From: Thermodesulfovibrionia bacterium
GTDB lineage: Bacteria > Nitrospirota > Thermodesulfovibrionia > UBA6902
Assembly (NCBI GenBank): GCA_030646035.1
Contig: JAUSMY010000030.1
Span: 172,434-236,433, forward strand
Direction of reading: 5' to 3'
Length of the DNA: 64,000 nt
Shown piece by piece: positions 18,425-26,654 of the stretch. A model generated the notes under the pieces. That model worked only from the letters and a program-made list of their open reading frames with translations. It did no database searches and had not been told where the DNA came from. A program made the position numbers and the translations under genes. Position 1 is the stretch's first letter. Every line of letters starts with the position of its first letter.

Positions 18425-19972
18425 GTGACCGAACAGGAGATCAGAGAGAGCGAAGACAAGTTCAGGAAGATGAAAGAAGCTACAACGGCTTTGAAATACG
18501 CAAACCTGGAATGGGAAAAGACCTTCAACGCAATCTCGGACTTTGTCTCCATACATGATAAAGACTTCAGATTCATCAAAGTAAACAAGGCGCTGGCAGA
18601 CTTTCTCGGGGAAAAGCCCGAAGATCTGATCGGGAAGAGATGTTATGAAGTGATACATAACTTGCAATCGCCCCCGGCGTACTGCCCTCATGTAAAGACT
18701 ATGGAAACAAAAGAGGCTGTCACTGTAGATGCGGATGCCGACGTTATCGGCTTCCCTGCGCTTGTGAGCACCTTCCCTGTCTTTGACGAGAACGGAGATG
18801 TGAACGAAAGCGTGCATATAATCAAAAACATCACCGAGCGCAGGAAGACAGAAGAACTGATCAGAACGCAGTACACCCTGCTCAATAATATTCTGGAGTC
18901 CATGACGCATCCGTTTTATGTGATTGACGCTAATGACTATACGGTCAAGCTCTCCAACCATGCGGCTCATCTTGGAATTTCCGATAAGAATAAGACCTGT
19001 TATGAACTGACCCACCATAGAAACACCCCATGTGACGATGCTGAGCACCCATGCACAATAAAGAAGATAAAAGAGACTAAAGCATCTGTAATCCTTGAAC
19101 ATATTCATCATGATAAAGACGGCAACGCCAGAATCATTGAGATACACGGATACCCTATATTTGACGCTGAAGGGAAAATTGCACAGGTCATTGAATACAA
19201 CCTTGACATTACTGAACGCAAACAGGCTGAAGAGGAGAGAAGACACCTGAATAAAGAACTTGAGCAGATAATCCATGTGACCTCACACGACCTCCGCTCT
19301 CCGCTTGTAAATGTCGAGGGTTACCACAAAGAGATAGGTTACTCGCTTAAGGAGCTTGAAGCTATCTTAAAAGATATGGAACTGCCGCAGGATATAAAAG
19401 ATAAGATCGCGTTTATCATAGACAAAGACATCCCTGAATCCGTCAAATATATAGACGCCAGCGTTGCAAAGATGGATTCCCTGCTTTCAGGCCTTCTGAG
19501 GCTTTCGCGTTCCGGCAGAGAAGAACTTGAGATGAAAAAGCTTGACATGAACAGGCTTGTCTCAGATGTCCTGGACACACTCGAATATCAATTCAAAGAG
19601 AAAGGCGCAATACATGAAGCTGCTGAACTCCCTTCATGCAGCGGTGATGAGAAGCATATAAACCAGGTCTTCTCAAACCTCATCGGGAATGCGCTGAAGT
19701 ATTTTGATCCCGCGCGTCCCGGAGTCATTAAAGTGTCAGGATATAAAAAAGACGGCCGGATTATCTATTGTGTAGAAGACAACGGCATAGGCATCCCAAC
19801 AGAACATCAGGACAAGATATTTGATATATTCCATCAGGTCCAGCGCGGCAAGGGCGGCGAAGGGCTTGGGCTCAGCATAGTTAAGAAGATAGTCCAGAGG
19901 CATAATGGGAAAGTCTTGGTAGAGTCGGAGTTTGGCAAAGGGAGTAAGTTTTGCGTGCAGCTGCCGGGGTGA
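18425..19972 (+). CDS. Cytosolic PAS-PAS sensor histidine kinase
   Basis: A soluble two-component kinase of 515 residues, with no membrane span. PAS 1 (about 28-135) has a CYEVIH...CPH motif. PAS 2 (about 148-265) has TCYELTHHRNTPCDD followed by HPCTI, a Cys/His-rich loop that could bind metal, haem or a redox signal. The dimerisation helix has phospho-acceptor His288 in SHDLRSPLVN. The ATPase domain has NQVFSNLIGNALKY (N box), EDNGIGIP (G1) and GEGLGLSIVKKI (G2). I prefer GTG 18425 because AAAGGAG (18411-18417) is 7 bases upstream; a TTG at 18419 would be only 1 base away. From residue 150 onward it is nearly the same as the next kinase, indicating recent duplication. No partner regulator is adjacent. 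Confidence 0.9.
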   Translation: MTEQEIRESEDKFRKMKEATTALKYANLEWEKTFNAISDFVSIHDKDFRFIKVNKALADFLGEKPEDLIGKRCYEVIHNLQSPPAYCPHVKTMETKEAVTVDADADVIGFPALVSTFPVFDENGDVNESVHIIKNITERRKTEELIRTQYTLLNNILESMTHPFYVIDANDYTVKLSNHAAHLGISDKNKTCYELTHHRNTPCDDAEHPCTIKKIKETKASVILEHIHHDKDGNARIIEIHGYPIFDAEGKIAQVIEYNLDITERKQAEEERRHLNKELEQIIHVTSHDLRSPLVNVEGYHKEIGYSLKELEAILKDMELPQDIKDKIAFIIDKDIPESVKYIDASVAKMDSLLSGLLRLSRSGREELEMKKLDMNRLVSDVLDTLEYQFKEKGAIHEAAELPSCSGDEKHINQVFSNLIGNALKYFDPARPGVIKVSGYKKDGRIIYCVEDNGIGIPTEHQDKIFDIFHQVQRGKGGEGLGLSIVKKIVQRHNGKVLVESEFGKGSKFCVQLPG

Positions 19973-19979
19973 TAAATAA

Positions 19980-20071
19980 AACACACCCCTGCACCCCTCT
20001 TTATAGAGGGGAAAAACTGTAAAGCCCTTTTTTTATCTCCCCTCTAACAAGAGGGGATTAAGGGGTGTGTT
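19980..20071. repeat. AACACACCCC palindromic element, copy 1
   Basis: A 92-bp near-palindrome with ends AACACACCCCT and AGGGGTGTGTT. It contains two inner hairpins CCCCTCT/AGAGGGG at 19994-20011 and 20039-20056 around a T-rich spacer. Orientation has the GCACCCC arm first. It is almost the exact inverse complement of the copy at 24027-24117. Lying 7 bp after a kinase stop, it could also act as a terminator or mRNA end. Confidence 0.85.
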
Positions 20072-20099
20072 GAAAGATTAGAGGGAAAATAGTAAGAGG

Positions 20100-22004
20100 A
20101 TGACAAATAATATGACAGAAGAAAAAGAGAATAACAACAAGCCATTTAAGTATGGAATGTCATTAAGGAAATACACAGCAGCTTTGCTATTCAGCTGGAC
20201 AGTGATAATTGCCGTATCACTGCTTTTGAATATTAAACATCATAGGAATACCATGTTTGATACTGCCCGCATTCAGGCGCAAACTCTTATTGAAAAGGAT
20301 CTGCTCTACCGCAGATGGAACGCAGGCCACGGAGGCCTCTATGCCTTTGTGACCCAAGAGACACAGCCAAACCCATATCTTGAAGGGGTAGTCAGCGAGA
20401 GAGATATTCAGACCCCGTCGGGAAAAGAACTTACGCTTATCAACCCTGCTTACATGACACGGCAGGTCAATGAGCTTGGCAAGCTTGATAAAAGTTCCTT
20501 CGGGCATATAACAAGCCTGAAACCTATCCGGTCTGAGAATGCCGCTGATCCGTGGGAAAGAAGCGCGCTTGAGGCTTTTGAGAAAGGGGTTAAAGAGGTA
20601 AGCTCACTGGAGATGATAGAAGGGGCTGAGTACATGCGGTTGATGCGTGTCCTGATAGCTGAGAAGAGATGCCTCATATGTCATGAAAGACAGGGTTACA
20701 AAGAAGGTGATATAAGGGGCGGACTAAGTGTATCTATCCCCATGGCGCCCATGATAGCGGCATCAGAAGCTGAGGTACAGAGTGAATATGTAGTGCACTT
20801 CGTCATGTGGCTTTTCGGTTCCTTAATGCTTGGAATAGGTTTAATCAAACTCGAACGTAAAGATAAAGAACGTTCTCAGGCAGAAGAGCAGATCAGGCAT
20901 CAGAACGACCTGCTCAATAATATACTAAATTCAATGACCCATCCTTTCTATGTCATTGACGCGAACGACTATACGATCAAGCTCTCCAACCATGCGGCTC
21001 ACCTTGAAATAACTGAAAAGAATATGACCTGTTATGAACTGACCCACAATAGAAACACCCCATGCGACGATAGCGAGCACCCATGCACAATAAAGAGGAT
21101 AAAAGAGACAAAAAAAGCCGTCACTCTTGAACACATTCATCATGATAAAGACGGCAATCCGAGAATAGTGGAGGTGCACGGATACCCGATATTTGACAGC
21201 AATGGAAATGTTTCGCAGGTCATTGAATACAACCTCGACATCACGGAACGGAAACAGGCTGATGAGGATAGAAAACTTCTTAACAAAGAACTCCAGCAGA
21301 TAATCTATGTAACCTCACACGACCTGCGTTCCCCGCTTGTCAATGTGGAAGGCTATCACAAGGAGATCCGTTACTCTCTTGAGGCGCTCAGTACGATCCT
21401 GAAGGAGATCGATATTCCTGAAGACAAGAAAGAGAAGATCGCGTTTATCATAGACAAGGACATCCCTGAATCTGTGAAGTATATAGATGCCAGTGTGGTA
21501 AAGATGGACGCCCTGCTCTCAGGGCTGCTGAGGCTTTCCCGTTCCGGAAGGACAGAGCTTCATATGGAAAAGATCGATATGAAGAGGCTTGTCTCAGATG
21601 TTTTTGACACACTTGAATACCAATTCAAGGAAAAAGGCGCAAGTCATGAAGCTGGTGAACTCCCTTCATGCACGGGTGACGATAAGCATATAAACCAGGT
21701 CTTCTCAAACCTCATAGGAAATGCGCTTAAATATTTTGATCCTTTGCGTCCCGGAGTAATCAAAGTGTCAGGATACAAAAAAGACGGCCAGGCTTTCTAT
21801 TGCGTGGAAGACAACGGCATTGGCATTCCGCCTGAACACCTGGACAAGATATTTGATATATTCCATCAGGTTCAGCGGGGCAAGGGCGGCGAAGGGCTTG
21901 GGCTCAGCATAGTGAAGAAGATAGTTGAAAGGCATAACGGGAAGGTATGGGTGGAGTCTGAGGTTGGCAAGGGGAGCAGGTTTTATGTGTCATTGCCGGT
22001 ATAA
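20100..22004 (+). CDS. Haem-binding DUF3365 (Tll0287-like) PAS sensor histidine kinase
   Basis: A 634-residue membrane kinase. After the first span (about 28-45) comes a periplasmic DUF3365/Tll0287-like domain with [28 protein letters not shown] and a covalent haem site CLICH at residues 191-195, so it should sense redox state or gas ligands through c-type haem. A second span (about 232-250) leads to a PAS domain with TCYELTHNRNTPCDD and then the kinase core: His407 in SHDLRSPL, G1 EDNGIGIP, G2 GEGLGLSIV. The start is ATG 20100 or ATG 20112; AAGAGG at 20094-20099 favours the second. The PAS-kinase half is a close duplicate of the preceding gene, while the sensor half is paralogous to the gene at 26655. 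Confidence 0.9.
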   Translation: MTNNMTEEKENNNKPFKYGMSLRKYTAALLFSWTVIIAVSLLLNIKHHRNTMFDTARIQAQTLIEKDLLYRRWNAGHGGLYAFVTQETQPNPYLEGVVSERDIQTPSGKELTLINPAYMTRQVNELGKLDKSSFGHITSLKPIRSENAADPWERSALEAFEKGVKEVSSLEMIEGAEYMRLMRVLIAEKRCLICHERQGYKEGDIRGGLSVSIPMAPMIAASEAEVQSEYVVHFVMWLFGSLMLGIGLIKLERKDKERSQAEEQIRHQNDLLNNILNSMTHPFYVIDANDYTIKLSNHAAHLEITEKNMTCYELTHNRNTPCDDSEHPCTIKRIKETKKAVTLEHIHHDKDGNPRIVEVHGYPIFDSNGNVSQVIEYNLDITERKQADEDRKLLNKELQQIIYVTSHDLRSPLVNVEGYHKEIRYSLEALSTILKEIDIPEDKKEKIAFIIDKDIPESVKYIDASVVKMDALLSGLLRLSRSGRTELHMEKIDMKRLVSDVFDTLEYQFKEKGASHEAGELPSCTGDDKHINQVFSNLIGNALKYFDPLRPGVIKVSGYKKDGQAFYCVEDNGIGIPPEHLDKIFDIFHQVQRGKGGEGLGLSIVKKIVERHNGKVWVESEVGKGSRFYVSLPV

Positions 22005-22011
22005 AGAAAGA

Positions 22012-22102
22012 AACACACCCCTTAATCCCCTCTTTTTAGAGGGGAAACAAAAAAGGGCAGTATAGCTTCTCCCCTCTAAAAAGAGGGGCGCAGGGGTGTG
22101 TT
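22012..22102. repeat. AACACACCCC palindromic element, copy 2
   Basis: A 91-bp near-palindrome from AACACACCCC (22012-22021) to GGGGTGTGTT (22093-22102), in the opposite orientation to copy 1 (TTAATCCCC arm first). Two inner hairpins CCCCTC/GAGGGG are present. The bases after it (TGAAAGGTTAGTGGGG) are also shared with copies 1 and 5, so the repeated unit may extend to the ribosome site of the next gene. Confidence 0.85.
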
Positions 22103-22128
22103 GAAAGGTTAGTGGGGAAACAATAACT

Positions 22129-24018
22129 ATGAATATACGCACTAAGATCAGCATCGGATATCTGCTTATACTCTGTATCGTCATTCCGGCCTTTTACGGC
22201 ATGACAGTATATCAACACAACAATATCCGCGATAAAGAGATATTGATTGATATAGAACATTTTAAAGCAGCATTCGGCGTACTGTTAGAACGCGACACCA
22301 AAACACTTGCCGCAGGGCTTGAGGTCATTATTCAGGACCCGGGCATAAAAGAAAAATTCCTGAGCAATGACAGGGATGCGCTCTTCCAATACGGGGAACC
22401 GCTTTTTAAAAACCTCAAAGAGAAGTACGGGATAACCCACTTTTATTTTATTATGCCGGACGGGAAATGCTTCCTCAGGCTCCACAATAAAAATATATAC
22501 GGAGACCGGATAAACAGATATACATTCCTGAGGGCAAGAGAGACACAGAGTATCGCAACAGGGATCGAACTCGGCAAGACAGCCTTTGCGCTGAGGGCTG
22601 TAATGCCGTATTACCACGAAGGAAAGCTCATCGGGTATATTGAGCTTGGGGAAGAGATAGACCACTTTCTTGAGATAATGAAAGAGGAGTCAGGCGATGA
22701 ATACGCCATTCTTGCAGACAAGGACAAGCTTAGCAGGGAAGACTGGAGGTCTGTCAGAAAGGTGGCAGGGCTAAGGGACAACTGGGGGGATAGCGAGAAA
22801 CATCTTGTCGTGTCACAAACTACTAACAGCAAGCTTCTGGAAAAATGCTCTGATGAAGAAGCCATTGAGAGGGTGGAGAAAGGAGAGAATGAACTCCATA
22901 AACTCAATAATGAATCAGGTTCATATGTATGCACAGGATTCGGTATCAATGACGCGGCAGAAAAACATGTCGGCGCTTTGTTATCACCTCTAAACATAAC
23001 ACTCTTCACAAGCAGCATGGAGAAGTTCAACAACAATGCAATTATATTTTCAGGGATCCTATTGCTTATCTCTTCAATAGGGATCATTATTTTCTCTGCT
23101 TCAATTACAAAGCCGCTATCAAAACTTGAGGATGCCGCAAAGATGATGGAAGACGGAAATCTTGAGACAAAGAAGGTGGATATAAGATCAAATGATGAGA
23201 TAGGAATGCTTGCAAGGGCTTTCAATAGTATGGCTGAGAAACTCAGAGACTCTCTATCTTCTCTCACAACAAAGAACGCGGAAGTGGAGAAGATCGTTTA
23301 CATAACCTCACACGACCTGCGCGCGCCGCTCGTCAATGTCGCAGGTTATCACAAAGAGGTCGGCTACTCGCTTCAGGAGCTTCAGGCGATATTAAAAGAT
23401 GCGGAACTGCCTGAAGATGTCAAAGAGAAGATCGCATTTATCATAGACAAGGATATCCCGGAATCAGTCAACTATATCGATGCCAGCGTTGCAAAGATGG
23501 ACTCTCTGCTTGCTGGCCTTTTGAGGCTTTCCCGTTCCGGCAAGACAGAGCTTCATATCGAAAACCTTGATATGAACAGGCTTGTCTCAGATGTACTGGA
23601 CTCGCTTCAATACCAGTTCAAAGAGAAAGGCGCAAGGTATGAAATTGCTGAACTCCCTCCATGCACCGGTGATGAGAGGCAGATAAACCAGGCATTTTCA
23701 AACCTGATATGGAATGCCATCAAGTATCTCGACCCGAAACGCCCCGGTTTAATCCGGATCTCAGGCCGCAAGGACGACGGCAATATCATTTATTGCGTGG
23801 AAGACAACGGCATAGGCATCGCGCCTGAAGATCAGGAGAAGATATTTGAGATATTCCATCGGGTTCAGCGGGGCAAGGGCGGCGAAGGGCTTGGATTAAG
23901 CATAGTAAAGAAGATAGTTGAGAGGGATAACGGAAAGATCTGGGTAGAGTCGGTGGTGGGCAAGGGGAGCAAGTTTTATGTGAGCCTGCCTGCCGGACAG
24001 GCAGGTTTGCCGGCATGA
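22129..24018 (+). CDS. Cache-like HAMP sensor histidine kinase
   Basis: A 629-residue membrane kinase. The first span is about 10-28 (IGYLLILCIVIPAFYGM). It is followed by a long periplasmic region with Cache-like features (ITHFYFIMPDGKCFLRLHN, AVMPYYHEGKLIGYIELG). A second span lies at about 302-325 (IIFSGILLLISSIGIIIF) and then a HAMP linker with DNEIGMLARAFNSMAEKL-like text (here NDEIGMLARAF). The core has His395 in SHDLRAPLVN, G1 EDNGIGIA and G2 GEGLGLSIVKKI. Binding of small organic ligands outside the cell is typical for Cache domains; the ligand is unknown. The C-terminus carries an extra PAGQAGLPA encoded by a palindrome, absent from its paralogues. A ribosome site GTGGGG lies upstream of ATG 22129. 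Confidence 0.88.
   Translation: MNIRTKISIGYLLILCIVIPAFYGMTVYQHNNIRDKEILIDIEHFKAAFGVLLERDTKTLAAGLEVIIQDPGIKEKFLSNDRDALFQYGEPLFKNLKEKYGITHFYFIMPDGKCFLRLHNKNIYGDRINRYTFLRARETQSIATGIELGKTAFALRAVMPYYHEGKLIGYIELGEEIDHFLEIMKEESGDEYAILADKDKLSREDWRSVRKVAGLRDNWGDSEKHLVVSQTTNSKLLEKCSDEEAIERVEKGENELHKLNNESGSYVCTGFGINDAAEKHVGALLSPLNITLFTSSMEKFNNNAIIFSGILLLISSIGIIIFSASITKPLSKLEDAAKMMEDGNLETKKVDIRSNDEIGMLARAFNSMAEKLRDSLSSLTTKNAEVEKIVYITSHDLRAPLVNVAGYHKEVGYSLQELQAILKDAELPEDVKEKIAFIIDKDIPESVNYIDASVAKMDSLLAGLLRLSRSGKTELHIENLDMNRLVSDVLDSLQYQFKEKGARYEIAELPPCTGDERQINQAFSNLIWNAIKYLDPKRPGLIRISGRKDDGNIIYCVEDNGIGIAPEDQEKIFEIFHRVQRGKGGEGLGLSIVKKIVERDNGKIWVESVVGKGSKFYVSLPAGQAGLPA
23985..24005. repeat. Small palindrome inside the kinase 3' end
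   Basis: Arms CCTGCCTG (23985-23992) and CAGGCAGG (23998-24005) around a 5-base loop. It encodes the extra PAGQAG residues at the C-terminus of the kinase. The CCTGCC/GGCAGG arms recall the hairpin at the proS end (14256-14290). Confidence 0.7.
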
Positions 24019-24026
24019 ATAAAATA

Positions 24027-24117
24027 AACACACCCCTTAATCCCCTCTTGTTAGAGGGGAGATAAAAAAGGGCATTACAGTTTTTCCCCTCTATAAAGAG
24101 GGGTGCAGGGGTGTGTT
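24027..24117. repeat. AACACACCCC palindromic element, copy 3
   Basis: A 91-bp near-palindrome bounded by AACACACCCC (24027-24036) and GGGGTGTGTT (24108-24117). By eye it is almost the exact inverse complement of copy 1 at 19980, the two enclosing the kinases at 20100 and 22129. It lies 8 bp after a kinase stop and is followed by AAAGGAGG serving the next gene. Confidence 0.85.
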
Positions 24118-24138
24118 TAATATAAAAGGAGGCACTAT

Positions 24139-25071
24139 ATGAAAAACAATTACAAACGTATTTTACCTTTGTCATTTCTTTGCATATGTTTATTTTTCGC
24201 CGGATGCACAAAAGAGGAGGCGACTAAAGTAACACTGAAGAACGGCACCGGGCAATCAGAGAACGGCGAGAAAAAAGAGGTTCTGAAGATAGCTGTCTCT
24301 GCCATCATATCACCCAAAAAGACCTTCGTATACTACAAGGATATGCTTGATTATATCTCTAAAAAGATGGACATTCCTGTGGAACTGATTCAGAGAGATA
24401 CATACGCTGAGGTCAATGCTTTGGTGGAGAATAAAAAAATATCCGCAGCCTTTGTCTGCAGCGGGGCATACATTGACGGCAAGAGAGATTTCGGCATGGA
24501 ACTGCTTGTCGCGCCTATGGCATACGGCCAGCCTTTTTACCATTCATACATAATAGTCCCCAGAAACAGCAAGGCTAAAAGGCTCGAAGACCTTAAGGGC
24601 AAGAAGTTCGCATTCACCGACCCGATGTCTAATACAGGCAAGCTTGCTCCCACATATATGATCGGCAAGATCGGGGAGAAGCCTGAGTCATTCTTCTCTG
24701 ATATCATCTACACCAACAGCCATGACAAATCCATAGAGGCTGTTGCCCGTGGAATTGTTGATGCTGCCGCAGTTGATTCTCTTATCTGGGATTATGCCGA
24801 TGCGACAGAACCTGAATTCACATCCAAGACAAAGGTGATTATAAAGTCCCCGCCGTACGGAATACCGCCTGTGGTCATTCCTGCCGGGATGGCTCCTGAG
24901 CTAAAAGAAAAACTGCGGAATATACTTCTCAATATGCACCTTGACGATGAAGGGCGTTCTATTTTAGAGAAGGTGAAGATAGACCGTTTTGTACGGACAG
25001 AGGACAGCGCGTACGATTCCATAAGGGAGATGCAAAGGTTCCTCAATGAAAAGCAAGGCCATAACAGATAA
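24139..25071 (+). CDS. PhnD-like periplasmic binding lipoprotein
   Basis: A 310-residue solute-binding protein of the phosphate/phosphite/phosphonate type (PF12974 family). The N-terminus is a signal peptide ending in lipobox FFAGC, so it is membrane-anchored. Typical stretches are SAIISPKKTFVYYKDMLDYI, AFVCSGAYIDG, LKGKKFAFTDPMSNTGKLAP and GIVDAAAVDSLIWDY, the last being the family's hinge and ligand area. No ABC permease or ATPase is nearby. Instead its end overlaps the start of the next histidine kinase by 26 bp. I infer that it is a ligand-sensing subunit for that kinase rather than a transporter part; PhnD-like sensors fused or paired to kinases are known. The ribosome site AAAGGAGG is 6-8 bases before ATG 24139. 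Confidence 0.85.
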   Translation: MKNNYKRILPLSFLCICLFFAGCTKEEATKVTLKNGTGQSENGEKKEVLKIAVSAIISPKKTFVYYKDMLDYISKKMDIPVELIQRDTYAEVNALVENKKISAAFVCSGAYIDGKRDFGMELLVAPMAYGQPFYHSYIIVPRNSKAKRLEDLKGKKFAFTDPMSNTGKLAPTYMIGKIGEKPESFFSDIIYTNSHDKSIEAVARGIVDAAAVDSLIWDYADATEPEFTSKTKVIIKSPPYGIPPVVIPAGMAPELKEKLRNILLNMHLDDEGRSILEKVKIDRFVRTEDSAYDSIREMQRFLNEKQGHNR

Positions 25072-26575
25072 AATTAAAGGCCATTTCCCTAATATGGGGC
25101 TCAAGGCCAAGTTTCTTATAGCCACCAGCCTGGTCATTATTCTGCTGGGCATGCTTACAGCCTTGTTCGTACATAAGGAACGTACTGCTTCAATGTACCA
25201 TGAACAGGAACATTTCGGTTCAGTTATTACAAAAAATCTTTCTGCCAATGCAACTGACCTCATCCTCACACAGAACATATTAAGACTGCAAAATCATATT
25301 GATGACATAATGAAAAATGAGGAAGGCATATCATATATCTACTTCATAAGTTCAAAAGGCAAAGTCATAGCTCATACCTTTCAGGATGGTTTCCCGGCAG
25401 GGCTGAAAGGGATCAACGAGCCTGCTCCTGATCAGGAATATTCTTCAAAGCTGCTTTATACGGAAAAAGAATACATAAGGGACTTTGCTGCCCCGGTATT
25501 TAATAATTTGGGGACAGCCCATGTAGGCATCTCAGAAAGCCATATCAGAAAAACCCTCTCTCAGACAATGTGGACGATTAGTTTTATCACCTTGACATTC
25601 CTCGGGATCGGGATATTGCTGATCAATATGATCACTAACCATGCGCTCAAACCACTTCACATGCTCTCTATCGGAGCTGAGAAGATCGGAGCAGGCGACT
25701 ATGGCCACAGAATAGAAGTTGAATCCAATGATGAGATAGGGGTTCTGGCAGCAGGCTTTAATAAGATGGCATCTGAGTTAAAGTCGCACATTAACACACT
25801 CGAACAGGACATCATAGAACGCAAGAAGTCTGAAGAGAAGCTCAATGAACTGGCAAAGGAGCTGCAGCAGATAATTTATGTAACATCACATGACCTGCGT
25901 GCGCCTCTTGTAAATGTTACCGGATACCACAAAGAGATCGGCTACTCACTTGGGGAACTGAACGCCCTTTTGAAAGAAATTGATCTGCCCGAAGACAGCA
26001 AAGAGAAGATAGCATTAATAGTAGAGAATGATATCCCTGAATCTGTGAAGTATATAGACAAGAGCGTTGCAAAGATGGATAACCTGCTTGCAGGCCTGTT
26101 GAGGCTTTCCCGTTCAGGCAAGGCAAGGCTTGATATGGAACAGCTTGACATGAACAGGATGGTCAGCGACGTCGTCTCAACATTTGTATATCAGCTTAGG
26201 GAAAAAGGCGCAGAATACGAGGCATCAGAATTACCTCCATGCACCGGTGATCTCCAGCAGATAAACCAGGCATTTTCAAACCTCATAGGAAATGCCATCA
26301 AGTACCTCGACCCGAAGCGGCCCGGCATGATCAGGGTTTCAGGCAGCAGGAAAGATAACAATAACATCTATTGCGTTGAAGACAACGGCATAGGCATCCC
26401 GCCTGAAAACCTGGATAAGATATTCGATATCTTCTATCAGGCAAACTCAAAATCCGGCGGAGAAGGCCTCGGCCTCAGTATAGTCAAGAAGATAGTCGAG
26501 AGGCATAAGGGGAAAGTATGGGTGGAGTCGGTGGTTGGAAAAGGGAGTAAGTTTTGCGTGTCATTGCCGGGATAA
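25046..26575 (+). CDS. HAMP sensor histidine kinase coupled to the PhnD-like protein
   Basis: A 509-residue membrane kinase. Spans at about 19-40 (FLIATSLVIILLGMLTALFV) and 176-197 (FITLTFLGIGILLINMI) enclose a periplasmic region of about 135 residues with a short Cache-like pattern (ISYIYFISSKGKVIAHTF, VFNNLGTAHVGIS). HAMP follows with SNDEIGVLAAGFNKMASEL, then the core with His282 in SHDLRAPLVN, G1 EDNGIGIP and G2 GEGLGLSIVKKI. The gene overlaps the preceding binding-protein gene by 26 bp, suggesting coupled translation and joint function. Start ATG 25046 has AAAGG upstream; an internal Met 16 codons later is possible. The catalytic half is a member of the same local paralogue set. Confidence 0.9.
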   Translation: MKSKAITDKIKGHFPNMGLKAKFLIATSLVIILLGMLTALFVHKERTASMYHEQEHFGSVITKNLSANATDLILTQNILRLQNHIDDIMKNEEGISYIYFISSKGKVIAHTFQDGFPAGLKGINEPAPDQEYSSKLLYTEKEYIRDFAAPVFNNLGTAHVGISESHIRKTLSQTMWTISFITLTFLGIGILLINMITNHALKPLHMLSIGAEKIGAGDYGHRIEVESNDEIGVLAAGFNKMASELKSHINTLEQDIIERKKSEEKLNELAKELQQIIYVTSHDLRAPLVNVTGYHKEIGYSLGELNALLKEIDLPEDSKEKIALIVENDIPESVKYIDKSVAKMDNLLAGLLRLSRSGKARLDMEQLDMNRMVSDVVSTFVYQLREKGAEYEASELPPCTGDLQQINQAFSNLIGNAIKYLDPKRPGMIRVSGSRKDNNNIYCVEDNGIGIPPENLDKIFDIFYQANSKSGGEGLGLSIVKKIVERHKGKVWVESVVGKGSKFCVSLPG

Positions 26576-26581
26576 GTAACT

Positions 26582-26628
26582 CCCCCCTTCCCCCTCTTAG
26601 GTTAAGAGGGGGTGGCGAAGCCGGGGGC
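26582..26628. terminator. Hairpin repeat of a second type, possible terminator
   Basis: The perfect 10-bp stem CCCCCTCTTA (26590-26599) / TAAGAGGGGG (26603-26612) with a GGT loop is nested between outer runs of C (26582-26587) and CCGGGGGC. It fills the gap between two kinase genes but lacks the AACACACCCC ends of the other elements. Confidence 0.65.
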
Positions 26629-26654
26629 GTTAATTGAATAAAAGGTTAATAACC

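Noticed and set aside
24139-25071. PhnD-like gene as part of a phosphonate ABC transporter
   Set aside because: No PhnC/PhnE-type permease or ATPase is present on either strand; the overlapping neighbour is a kinase.
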